DNA of 64,000 nt from contig NZ_JARGCS010000036.1 in NCBI RefSeq assembly GCF_029193575.1, forward strand, positions 1 through 64,000, written 5' to 3'. The position numbers and the translations under genes are program-made. Positions 44,194-51,876 of the stretch are shown in pieces. The stretch's first letter is position 1. Every line of letters begins with the position of its first letter. Under the pieces are notes generated by a model. The model was not told the DNA's origin, did no database searches, and saw nothing but the letters and a program-made list of their open reading frames with translations. Source of the DNA: Pseudomonas entomophila. Its GTDB lineage: Bacteria; Pseudomonadota; Gammaproteobacteria; Pseudomonadales; Pseudomonadaceae.

Positions 44194-46122
44194 ATGCGCA
44201 GCCGCCTGTTCCAACTCGTTTCCTGTCTCGTGCTCACCGCCACCACCGCGGGCGCGGCACACGCCATCGACATCACCCAGCAACGCCAGTACTACGACGA
44301 GGCCAAGCGCGCCCTGGCCAAGGGCGACAAGGCCCCCTACCTGCGCTACGCCCAAGCGCTGAGCGACTACCCGCTGACGCCCTACCTGGCCTACGACGAG
44401 CTCACTGCGCGCCTCAAGACCGCCAGCAACGAGGAAATCGAGGGCTTTCTCGCCAAGCACGGCGACCTGCCACAGGCCAACTGGATGAAACTGCGCTGGC
44501 TGCGCTGGCTGGCCGAACGCGGCGACTGGAAGCCCTTCGTCAAATACTACGACCCCAAGCTCAACTTCACCGAACTGGACTGCCTCAACGGCCAGTACCA
44601 GCTGAGCCACGGCCTGCGCGCCGAAGGCTTCGCCACCGCCGAGAAGCTGTGGAACGTCGGCAAGTCGCAACCGGCGGCCTGCGACACCCTGTTCGGCATG
44701 TGGGCCGCCGAAGGCCAGCTCACCGAGGCCAAGCGCTGGCAGCGCGCCAAGCTCGCGGCCCAGGCTCGCAACTACGGGCTGGCCAACAACCTGGTCAACT
44801 CGCTGACCACGCTGGCACCGCAGGGCAAGCTACTGGTCGACGTGGCGCAGAAGCCCGAGCTGCTCAACCAACCGTCACGCTTCACCCCGGTCAGCGAAGC
44901 GATGTCCGACGTGGTCAGCCTTGGCCTGCGCCGCCTGGCTCGCCAGGACCCGGAGCAAGCCATGGCGTTGCTCGACGATTACGCCCAGCGCATGCACTTC
45001 TCCCGTGACGAGAAGGTCGCGATCGCCCGCGAGGTCGGCCTGACCCTGGCCCGCCGCTACGACCCGCGCGCGCTCGACTTGATGACTCGCTACGACCCCG
45101 AACTGCGCGACAACACCGTCAGCGAATGGCGCCTGCGCCTGCTGCTGCGCCTGGGCCGCTGGGAAGAAGCCTACGAGCTGACCCGCCGCCTGCCCCAAGA
45201 CCTCGCCGACAGCAGCCGCTGGCGCTACTGGCAGGCACGCAGCCTGGAGCTGGCACAACCGAACAACCCGCAGATCCCATTGCTGTACAAGAACGTGGCG
45301 CGCGAGCGCGACTTCTACGGCTTCCTCGCCGCCGACCGTGCGCAAACCCCGTACCAGCTCAACAACAAACCGCTGGTGCTCAGCCAGCAACTGATGAACA
45401 AAGTGCGCAACACCCCGGGCGTGCGTCGCGCCCTGGAGTTCCATGCCCGCGGCCAGATCGTCGAGGGCCGTCGCGAGTGGTACCACGTCAGCCGCCACTT
45501 CAACCGCGACGAAATGGTCGCCCAAGCGCGCCTGGCCTACGACATGCGCTGGTACTTCCCGGCCATCCGCACCATCAGCCAGGCGCAATACTGGGACGAC
45601 CTGGACATTCGCTTCCCGATGGCCCATCGCGACACCCTGGTACGCGAGGCCAAGGTACGCGGCCTGCATTCAAGCTGGGTGTTCGCCATCACCCGCCAAG
45701 AGAGCGCGTTCATGGAGGACGCCCGCTCCAGCGTCGGGGCCAGCGGCCTGATGCAGCTGATGCCCGCCACCGCCAAGGAGACCGCGCGCAAGTTCAACAT
45801 CCCGCTGGCCTCCCCGACCCAGGTGTTCAACCCGGACAAGAACATCCAGCTCGGCGCGGCCTACCTGAGCCAGGTGCACAGCCAGTTCAACGGCAACCGC
45901 GTGCTGGCCTCGGCAGCCTACAACGCCGGCCCCGGTCGCGTGCGCCAGTGGCTCAAGGGTGCCAAGCACCTGAGCTTCGATGTATGGGTGGAATCGATCC
46001 CGTTCGACGAGACGCGCCAATACGTGCAGAACGTGCTGTCGTACTCGGTGATCTACGGGCAGAAGCTCAATTCGCCGCAGCCGTTGGTGGATTGGCACGA
46101 GCGCTATTTCGACGATATGTGA
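44194..46122 (+). CDS. slt: Soluble lytic murein transglycosylase Slt
   Basis: Periplasmic family-1A lytic transglycosylase that cleaves glycan strands to 1,6-anhydromuropeptides, the substrates feeding NagZ-dependent recycling. A signal peptide (MRSRLFQLVSCLVLTATTAGAAHA) starts at the ATG at 44194, giving 642 residues; earlier in-frame starts at 44146 and 44170 would extend it. The long alpha-helical U-domain (about 30-440) precedes the lysozyme-like domain: catalytic Glu in FAITRQESAFME, then SSVGASGLMQLMPATAKE and SAAYNAGPGRVRQW. Confidence 0.95.
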   Translation: MRSRLFQLVSCLVLTATTAGAAHAIDITQQRQYYDEAKRALAKGDKAPYLRYAQALSDYPLTPYLAYDELTARLKTASNEEIEGFLAKHGDLPQANWMKLRWLRWLAERGDWKPFVKYYDPKLNFTELDCLNGQYQLSHGLRAEGFATAEKLWNVGKSQPAACDTLFGMWAAEGQLTEAKRWQRAKLAAQARNYGLANNLVNSLTTLAPQGKLLVDVAQKPELLNQPSRFTPVSEAMSDVVSLGLRRLARQDPEQAMALLDDYAQRMHFSRDEKVAIAREVGLTLARRYDPRALDLMTRYDPELRDNTVSEWRLRLLLRLGRWEEAYELTRRLPQDLADSSRWRYWQARSLELAQPNNPQIPLLYKNVARERDFYGFLAADRAQTPYQLNNKPLVLSQQLMNKVRNTPGVRRALEFHARGQIVEGRREWYHVSRHFNRDEMVAQARLAYDMRWYFPAIRTISQAQYWDDLDIRFPMAHRDTLVREAKVRGLHSSWVFAITRQESAFMEDARSSVGASGLMQLMPATAKETARKFNIPLASPTQVFNPDKNIQLGAAYLSQVHSQFNGNRVLASAAYNAGPGRVRQWLKGAKHLSFDVWVESIPFDETRQYVQNVLSYSVIYGQKLNSPQPLVDWHERYFDDM

Positions 46123-46130
46123 GAAATTTA

Positions 46131-46202
46131 CGGGCCCTATCGCGGGGCAAGCCCGCTCCCACAGGAACCAATGTGTGGGGGCTTGCCCCACGATAAGGCC
46201 CG
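46131..46202. repeat. Inverted pair of REP elements
   Basis: GGGCCCTATCGCGGGGCAAG near 46132 and its imperfect complement ending near 46201 form a REP doublet between the convergent slt and MOSC-protein stops. The inner arms are GCTCCCACA and TGTGGGGGC. Confidence 0.88.
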
Positions 46203-46213
46203 CAATCCACCCC

Positions 46214-47017
46214 CTACTCCAACACCTCGACCGGCATTCCCATCTCCAGGCGCCCCGCCCCATCCACCGCCACGTTCTGCCCGAACAACACATCCCCCTC
46301 CCGCTCACGGAAGGTCTTCAAGGTCGTCAACGGCTCCCGGTCGAGGCTGCGCTCGCCCGTATGCGGGTCCAGGGTCGTAAGGATGCAGCGCACGCTAGGC
46401 TTCAGTACCCGGAAGGTCATGTCGCCGATACGAATCCGCTTCCAGCCATCCTCGGCGAATGCCTCGCCGCCCTCGACCACCAGGTTCGGACGAAAGCGCA
46501 GCATCTCCATGGGCCGGCCGATCCGCCGATTAAGCTCGTCGAGCGAGGCCTGGCCGATCAGCAGCAGCGGGAAACCATCGGGAAACGCTGCACGGTCACT
46601 GTTCAGGCCGTAACCGCTGGGCAGATAGCGCGCCCGCTGCTCGGGGCAATGCACCAGGCGCACCGCCTTGCCGAGCAATTGGCTAAGCCAGGCGGCCGCG
46701 GCATCTCCGGCATCGGGCACGCGCAGGGTATCGCGCCAGATGGTCACACCGCGCAGATCCTCGTCAGCGGCGGGCACCTCCACTGACAACGGCGCCTGCC
46801 CGGGGCATTCGAGCAGCAACTGCCCGTCATCGGTGTAGCTGGCTTTGAGCTGACCCAGCCGCGGCCAGGCGCGCTGGGTGAGGAAACGACCATTGTCTTC
46901 CTCCACCACCATCCAGCGGCGATCGCCCTTCAGCCCCATGGGGTCCACCAGGGACTCGGGCAGGCACTGGGCCTGCCCCGACTTCACCGGATATCGATAC
47001 AACGCACTGAGAAACAT
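46214..47017 (-). CDS. MOSC domain protein (YcbX/mARC-like)
   Basis: A 267-residue protein with an N-terminal beta-barrel MOSC_N domain (LYRYPVKSGQAQCLPESLVDPMGLKGDRRWMVV in part) and a C-terminal MOSC domain. The conserved Cys that ligates molybdenum lies in KPSVRCILTTLDPHTG. Such proteins resemble E. coli YcbX and eukaryotic mARC, which reduce N-hydroxylated bases such as hydroxylaminopurine; some carry an extra 2Fe-2S domain, which is absent here. It needs an electron donor from elsewhere. Molybdenum-cofactor genes moaB-moeA are 6 kb away, but no direct link is shown. Confidence 0.87.
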   Translation of the reverse strand: MFLSALYRYPVKSGQAQCLPESLVDPMGLKGDRRWMVVEEDNGRFLTQRAWPRLGQLKASYTDDGQLLLECPGQAPLSVEVPAADEDLRGVTIWRDTLRVPDAGDAAAAWLSQLLGKAVRLVHCPEQRARYLPSGYGLNSDRAAFPDGFPLLLIGQASLDELNRRIGRPMEMLRFRPNLVVEGGEAFAEDGWKRIRIGDMTFRVLKPSVRCILTTLDPHTGERSLDREPLTTLKTFREREGDVLFGQNVAVDGAGRLEMGMPVEVLE

Positions 47018-47080
47018 CCCTACCCGCCTTGTGCCAGTCGAAAAGCCAAGCTTATACCCGGCAGGCGGCGCGTGCAGGTC

Positions 47081-48016
47081 TCAGACAGTGGTGCGATCGA
47101 GCATCAGGCGCTCACGCACCACGTCCACCAGCCGGTCGGGCTGGAACTTGGAGAGGAAGTTGTCGCAACCGACCTTCTTCACCATCGACTCGTTGAAACT
47201 GCCCGACAGCGAGGTGTGAAGCACCACGTAGAGCCCGCGCAGACGCGGGTCGGTGCGGATCTCGGTGGTCAGGCGGTAGCCGTCCATCTCGGGCATTTCC
47301 GCGTCGGTGAAGACCATCAGCAGTTTCTCACAGACATTCTCGCCGGCATCGGCCCAGCTTTTGAGCAGACGCAGGGCCTTGAGGCCATCGCTGGCCACAT
47401 GCAGCTTCATGCCCAATTGCGACAGTGTGTCGCGCAACTGCGCCAGCGCCACGTTGGAGTCGTCCACCAGCAGTACTTCGCAACCGCGCGCGCGGGCCAG
47501 CACCGGGTCGGCGAGCTTGTCGCGGGAGACCTTGGCGCTATAGGGCACGATTTCCGCCAGCACCTTCTCCACATCGATGATTTCCACCAGCTTTTCATCG
47601 ACCTTGGTGATCGCCGTCAGGTAGTGTTGACGACCCGCGCTGGTCGGCGGCGGCATGATGGCTTCCCAGTTCATGTTGACGATGCGGTCCACGCCACCGA
47701 CCAGGAACGCCTGCACCGAACGGTTGTATTCAGTGACGATGATGGTACTGTCCGGCCCCGGCTGCAGCGGGCGCATGCCAATCGCCTGCGACAGGTCGAT
47801 CACCGGCAGGGTCTGGCCACGCAGGTTGACCACCCCGCAGACGAACGAGTGGCGCTGCGGCATCAGGGTCAGCTTGGGCAGTTGCAGCACCTCCTGGACC
47901 TTGAACACGTTGATGGCGAACAACTGCCGGCCCGCCAGGCGGAACATGAGAATTTCCAGGCGGTTCTCACCCACCAGTTGCGTGCGTTGGTCTACCGTGT
48001 CGAGAATGCCAGCCAT
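47081..48016 (-). CDS. cheV: Chemotaxis coupling/response protein CheV
   Basis: A 311-residue protein with a CheW-like domain (about 15-165, LAGRQLFAINVFKVQEVL... GVVNLRGQTLPVIDL in part) and a receiver domain (about 178-305) with phospho-acceptor Asp238 in MVFTDAEMPEMDGY and Lys in NFLSKFQPD. CheV couples receptors to CheA and may buffer phosphate. The start at 48016 (MAGILDTVDQRTQLV) fits the family. A near-consensus sigma-28 promoter lies about 50 bases upstream, linking it to the flagellar-chemotaxis regulon although the che cluster is elsewhere. Confidence 0.95.
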   Translation of the reverse strand: MAGILDTVDQRTQLVGENRLEILMFRLAGRQLFAINVFKVQEVLQLPKLTLMPQRHSFVCGVVNLRGQTLPVIDLSQAIGMRPLQPGPDSTIIVTEYNRSVQAFLVGGVDRIVNMNWEAIMPPPTSAGRQHYLTAITKVDEKLVEIIDVEKVLAEIVPYSAKVSRDKLADPVLARARGCEVLLVDDSNVALAQLRDTLSQLGMKLHVASDGLKALRLLKSWADAGENVCEKLLMVFTDAEMPEMDGYRLTTEIRTDPRLRGLYVVLHTSLSGSFNESMVKKVGCDNFLSKFQPDRLVDVVRERLMLDRTTV

Positions 48017-48382
48017 TGGACGACCCCCAGGCTCTGAAGCGGAAAAAGTGATTGCATCTGCCCTGTATCGGCGCAAACTTCCACAGCTTGACCCCTGTCG
48101 TAAAATGCTGTGAAGCTGATTGATATCACTTTACCATCATGCTTTACTGACGACATATCCCTCCGCGACTCCCTCCGCGACCGCGTCCCCCGCGACGTCC
48201 CTCCGCCCTCAATCCCCCATCAGGGAAACCCCTAGTGGCAATCGGGTGCAACCTGATATTCGCGATATCCAATAGCCATTAATGTGACGCCAATCTCAAT
48301 GCATGAACGGAGTCAGGCTTTTGTCAGCGATTGTCTTGGTGTGGCCCACCCCTGCTCCCACAGCCCGTCTGGGAGCCTCCTG
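48017..48382. other. Intergenic region between cheV and an Hpt-like gene
   Basis: These 366 bases hold the cheV promoter at the left. A short tandem array of TCCCTCCGCGAC has two perfect adjacent copies (48158-48181) and two degraded ones to 48207. Small inverted repeats follow: ATCGGGT/ACCTGAT around GCA (48241-48257) and GATAT/ATATC around TCGCG. No gene is evident. Confidence 0.5.
48065..48091 (-). promoter_or_regulatory. Sigma-28 (FliA) promoter of cheV
   Basis: On the minus strand TCAAGCTG, 11 bases, then GCCGATAC matches the flagellar sigma-28 consensus TAAAGTTT-N11-GCCGATAA at the key positions (TCAAG is the usual Pseudomonas variant). It lies about 50 bases upstream of the cheV ATG. 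Confidence 0.82.
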
Positions 48383-48874
48383 ATGGAACGCGCGCCATCG
48401 AACAGTGCCCTGCAGGATTTCCTGCTGGACGCGCAGGTCTTGCTGACCCAGTGCCAGGAGTGCCTGTTGCACCTGGAGCTGATCACCAACGACCCCGATG
48501 CCTGCCATGGCCTGAACGACAGCCTCGGCACTCTCGCCCGCCGAGCCGAAGCCCTGGCACTGTTCGAGGTGGCGCAGTACAGCGCTGACCTGCAACGGCT
48601 GCTCGCCCCCGCCTGCACCAGCGGACGCTTGCAAGGCGATGCGTTGAACACGGTGGACGCCTGTCTCACCTTGCTCGCCTGGCAGCTGGAGCTGGTCGAC
48701 CCGCACACCGGACGGCTGAACCTCGACACCACGGAACAGCAACTGCTACTGGGCGAACTGGCCTCTGCACTCGGCCGCCCGAGCCCGCAATCGTGTGCGC
48801 CCCCTGAGGCGGCCGACCACGCGCCAACACCTGAACATCCTCCGCAGCAACGAAGCGCTCAATACCCCAACTAG
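48383..48874 (+). CDS. Hpt-like helical protein without phospho-His
   Basis: A 163-residue protein. Residues 9-95 resemble an Hpt/CheA-P1 helical bundle (FLLDAQVLLTQCQECLLHLELI, NDPDACHGLNDSLGTLARRAEAL), but where Hpt domains have H(S/T)LKG the sequence reads SLGTLAR, so the phosphorylatable His appears lost. The C-terminal tail (from about 135) is rich in Pro, Ala and Gln and probably unstructured. The ATG at 48383 follows GGGAG. It lies between cheV and a two-component pair, suggesting a signalling role such as a phosphotransfer decoy; this is inference and the fold assignment is by eye. Confidence 0.55.
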   Translation: MERAPSNSALQDFLLDAQVLLTQCQECLLHLELITNDPDACHGLNDSLGTLARRAEALALFEVAQYSADLQRLLAPACTSGRLQGDALNTVDACLTLLAWQLELVDPHTGRLNLDTTEQQLLLGELASALGRPSPQSCAPPEAADHAPTPEHPPQQRSAQYPN

Positions 48875-49269
48875 GCCAACCTCGAACATGCACTGGCCAC
48901 GGAACTAACCGTACTGTTCAAGCCTTCGCAATGTGCAACTAGGGAAGTTGTACAAGTTCTGTCTATGATCGCTGTCGTGTTGGCGCGTTAGTTGCACTTG
49001 GAAGTTTCCGCCATTTCAATCAATAATGGCACTCTGCTACTTACCGGATCGGACTGCACCTCGATCCGCCCCGCAGATTCCGAGGTTTACGGCAACTAGC
49101 CAGTCGCGACCAAAACAACTTGAAGTGATACCATGCGCGCAAGCGAGCACTTCCGTCGGATATACACATCCATCGGGGTGTGCATGGCCTTGATCGAAAG
49201 CAGGATGCCAAAGCCTCTGTCCCCAGACGCGCGGCCTGCGACCGCAATAATTCAGTGGCTTTCCTATCT
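48875..49269. other. Intergenic region upstream of a NarL-type sensor kinase gene
   Basis: Nothing coding is evident in these 395 bases, whose AT content is higher than the surroundings. The nine-base arms GTGCAACTA (48933-48941) and TAGTTGCAC (48989-48997) form an exact inverted repeat, with a smaller CAACT/AGTTG repeat inside the left part. A TATGAT at 48964-48969 could be a -10 but has no good -35 at 16-18 bases. An operator for the adjacent regulators is possible. Confidence 0.45.
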
Positions 49270-50163
49270 ATGCTCCCACGCTTGAAGATCACCCAGCGCT
49301 GCTGCTCTCGCACCTCCTTGCTGCGTTGGGCGACTGCCTTGCTGTGCGTGGTATCGCTGGCCGTCAACCTTCTGCACTACATGCATGGTCGGCCACTGTC
49401 GGCGGGCGTACTGCTGCTGCAAATGGCCGCCATGATCGGGATCGGCTGGCACCTGCGCCATTGGGCCAGGTCCATCAACCTGCGCCCGGCGGAACTGGCC
49501 GACCGCATGCTCAAGGTCCAGGAAAGTGAACGCCAGCACCTGAGCCGTGAGCTGCACGATGACATTGGCCAACTGCTCACCGCTGCGAAGTTGCAGGTGG
49601 AGTGGTTGCAACGTCGTGTACCCGACGATCTGCAAGCGCAGCTCGCCACCCTGCGTGGGACGCTGGATAACACCTTGACCAACGTGCGCGACGTCTCCGC
49701 GCTGCTCAACCCGCGCCAGCTCGCCAGCCTTGGCCTGGAAGCCAGCCTACGCGCCCATCTGGTGCGCGCCCTTGAGAACAGCAACGTGCGCTGGAGCCTG
49801 GAGTGCCAGCAGCGCCTGGGCGGCATCTCCGAAGATGTGGCCATCGCGGCTTTTCGCATCACCCAGGAAGCGGTCACCAACATGCTGCGCCACGCCCAGG
49901 CGCGCAACCTGCTCATTCGCCTGCAACGCACCCCGGCGGGCCTGGCCCTGCACATCGAGGACGATGGCCTGGGCTTCGTGCCCGTCGGCAGCCCCGCCGA
50001 CGCGGGCCAACGTGGCATGGCCGGCATGCTGGAACGTGCCACGGCCCTGCAAGGCACCTTGACCGTTACCAGCCAGCCCGACCAGGGCACGCGCATCGAC
50101 GCGCTGTTCCCGTGGCCACCACGCAGCCACGAACGCGCCAGGACCTCCTCCCCACATGATTAA
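49270..50163 (+). CDS. Histidine kinase of the NarL/HisKA_3 type
   Basis: A 297-residue membrane sensor. Two transmembrane segments (about residues 18-36 and 43-60) are joined by a very short loop, so there is no periplasmic sensor domain; it probably senses within the membrane or through partners. The HisKA_3 domain has phospho-His96 in LSRELHDDIGQLL, and the ATPase has RITQEAVTNMLRHAQA, DDGLGF and GMAGMLERA. The ATG at 49270 (MLPRLKITQ) is the best first Met before the membrane segment. It overlaps the next response regulator by eight bases, so they form a pair. The stimulus is unknown. Confidence 0.88.
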   Translation: MLPRLKITQRCCSRTSLLRWATALLCVVSLAVNLLHYMHGRPLSAGVLLLQMAAMIGIGWHLRHWARSINLRPAELADRMLKVQESERQHLSRELHDDIGQLLTAAKLQVEWLQRRVPDDLQAQLATLRGTLDNTLTNVRDVSALLNPRQLASLGLEASLRAHLVRALENSNVRWSLECQQRLGGISEDVAIAAFRITQEAVTNMLRHAQARNLLIRLQRTPAGLALHIEDDGLGFVPVGSPADAGQRGMAGMLERATALQGTLTVTSQPDQGTRIDALFPWPPRSHERARTSSPHD

Positions 50164-50812
50164 ACTGCTGCTGGTCGATGACCATTCGCTGATCCGCGCA
50201 GGCGTGCGTGCACTGGTCTCGGACATTCCGGGCTACACAGTAGTCGGCGAAGCCGACGACGGTAACCAACTGCTGGGCATGGTCCAGCAGGTGGCCCCGG
50301 ACATCATCCTTCTGGACATTTCCATGCGCTCCACCAGTGGCCTCGACGCCCTGACCCAACTGCGCGCCAGCGGGTGCGACAGCAAGGTGCTGATTCTATC
50401 GATGCACACCGACCCGGAACTGATCATGCGTGCCCTGGAGAACGGCGCCCATGGCTACCTGCTCAAGGACACCACCGCCACCGAACTGGAACAGGCCCTG
50501 GAGGCCCTGAGCAATGACGAGCGCTACCTCAGCCCGGCCATTGCCCACACCGTGATCAGCCAGGCCCTGCTGCGCGCGCAGAGCGGCAAGCAGCCCCCCA
50601 GCGAGCGCCACAACCTGACCGCCCGCCAGCTGGAGATCCTGCGCCTGATCGTGCGCGGCAAGTCGACCCGGGAAATCGCCGCCGGCCTGGGCCTGTCGAT
50701 CAAGACCGTGGAAACCCACCGTTCACAAATCATGAAACGCCTGCAGATCTACGACGTGGCGGGCCTGGTGCTGTTCGCCGTGCGCGAGAAGATCATCAGC
50801 CTGGACGACTGA
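50156..50812 (+). CDS. Response regulator, NarL/FixJ (LuxR-HTH) type
   Basis: A 218-residue regulator. Receiver: Asp8-Asp9 (LLVDDHSLIRAGV), phospho-acceptor Asp54 in IILLDISMRSTSG, Lys104 in YLLKDTTATE. The C-terminal LuxR-type helix-turn-helix spans about 147-210 (LTARQLEILRLIVRGKSTREIA, LSIKTVETHRSQIMKRL). It overlaps the kinase gene by eight bases. Its last 17 bases overlap the end of a convergent YegS-like gene. Targets unknown; the inverted repeat upstream of the kinase is one candidate. Confidence 0.92.
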   Translation: MIKLLLVDDHSLIRAGVRALVSDIPGYTVVGEADDGNQLLGMVQQVAPDIILLDISMRSTSGLDALTQLRASGCDSKVLILSMHTDPELIMRALENGAHGYLLKDTTATELEQALEALSNDERYLSPAIAHTVISQALLRAQSGKQPPSERHNLTARQLEILRLIVRGKSTREIAAGLGLSIKTVETHRSQIMKRLQIYDVAGLVLFAVREKIISLDD

Positions 50813-51683
50813 GCAGCGGCGAATCGGCCGGCAGGTGCACGCGCAGCGCTGCCGGGCACGCCTCGAAGCGCAGGCTGTCGGCCTGCAACGGTTCACCGTC
50901 GAGGTTGATGTCCAACCCCTGGGAGCTCTTTATCTCCACCCAAGGCAGACGAGCACGAACGAACAGGCCTTCACCGGCCAGCAGGTCACGCAAGGCACCG
51001 ACCATCTCCTGCGGCGCCGGCAAGATACCGATATCCAGCAAACCATCATCGGCCACCGCATCGGGGCACAGCACATGCCCGCCCCCAGCCTGGCGCCCGT
51101 TGCCAATGCCCAGTGCCAACAACTCGCCCTGCCAGTGAAAATTCGGCCCCTGCAGCTCCACCGACGCGGCCTGCAGCTCGCTGAAACGCGACAGCCCGGT
51201 GAACAGGTAGGCGGCAGCGCCCAGCACTTTCTTCAGGTCTTCCGAGGTGCTGGCCGTGACCTGGCTGCCGAAGCCGCCTGTGGCCATGTTGAGGAACATC
51301 TGCCCGCCGACCTTGCCCAGGTCGATGGGGCGCGCCGGCAGTTCCAGCAGTGCCAGCGCGGCGGCGGGCTCCAGGGGAATGCCCGCAGCCTTGGCGAAGT
51401 CATTGGCGGTGCCCAGGGGCAACAGCGCCAGGCTGGCCTTGGCGTTGGCCAACCCCATGGCTTCGGCGACGTCACGCAGGGTGCCATCCCCCCCACCGGC
51501 GATCACCTGGTCGTATCCGGCCTGTAGCGCCTCGCCAACCAGGCGCTCGGCATCGCCGCCCTCCCAGGTCAGGCGAACATCCAGCGTCCAGCCTCGCTCG
51601 CGCAGGTCGGCCACGGCGGCGCGCACCTCGTCGTTCAGGGCTTGCTTGCCATGCAGGATCAACATCGCCTTGCGCGCATCCAT
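50796..51683 (-). CDS. yegS: YegS-like lipid kinase (DAGK catalytic domain)
   Basis: A 295-residue DAGK_cat-domain kinase, similar to E. coli YegS, which phosphorylates phosphatidylglycerol in vitro. The nucleotide motif GGGDGTLRDVAEA is near residue 60, followed by PLGTANDFAKAAGIP and the lipid-kinase MATGGFGSQV; a second domain has the DGEPLQ motif near the C-terminus. The ATG at 51683 (MDARKAMLILHGK) has GGAG eight bases upstream. The end of the gene overlaps the end of the convergent response-regulator gene by 17 bases. Physiological substrate unknown. Confidence 0.9.
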   Translation of the reverse strand: MDARKAMLILHGKQALNDEVRAAVADLRERGWTLDVRLTWEGGDAERLVGEALQAGYDQVIAGGGDGTLRDVAEAMGLANAKASLALLPLGTANDFAKAAGIPLEPAAALALLELPARPIDLGKVGGQMFLNMATGGFGSQVTASTSEDLKKVLGAAAYLFTGLSRFSELQAASVELQGPNFHWQGELLALGIGNGRQAGGGHVLCPDAVADDGLLDIGILPAPQEMVGALRDLLAGEGLFVRARLPWVEIKSSQGLDINLDGEPLQADSLRFEACPAALRVHLPADSPLLSRPG

Positions 51684-51876
51684 CGAAGCATCTCCGTAAA
51701 AGGGCCACCCCAATCTCGACCACCGCCATCGCACAATTGCTGCACGCCTCGGGCAGAAAGTCGCGCAGACGAACAGCACACCCCGTTCGACAAATCCTTG
51801 GCTATCCTTAATAGGAGAACCCAAACACGTCATATTATTGACAAACTGCTGCCAAACACCTGACAGGAGCGGGGCC

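Noticed and set aside
48964..48969. TATGAT as a -10 for the kinase gene
   Set aside because: The best -35-like sequence (TTGTAC) is only 10 bases upstream.
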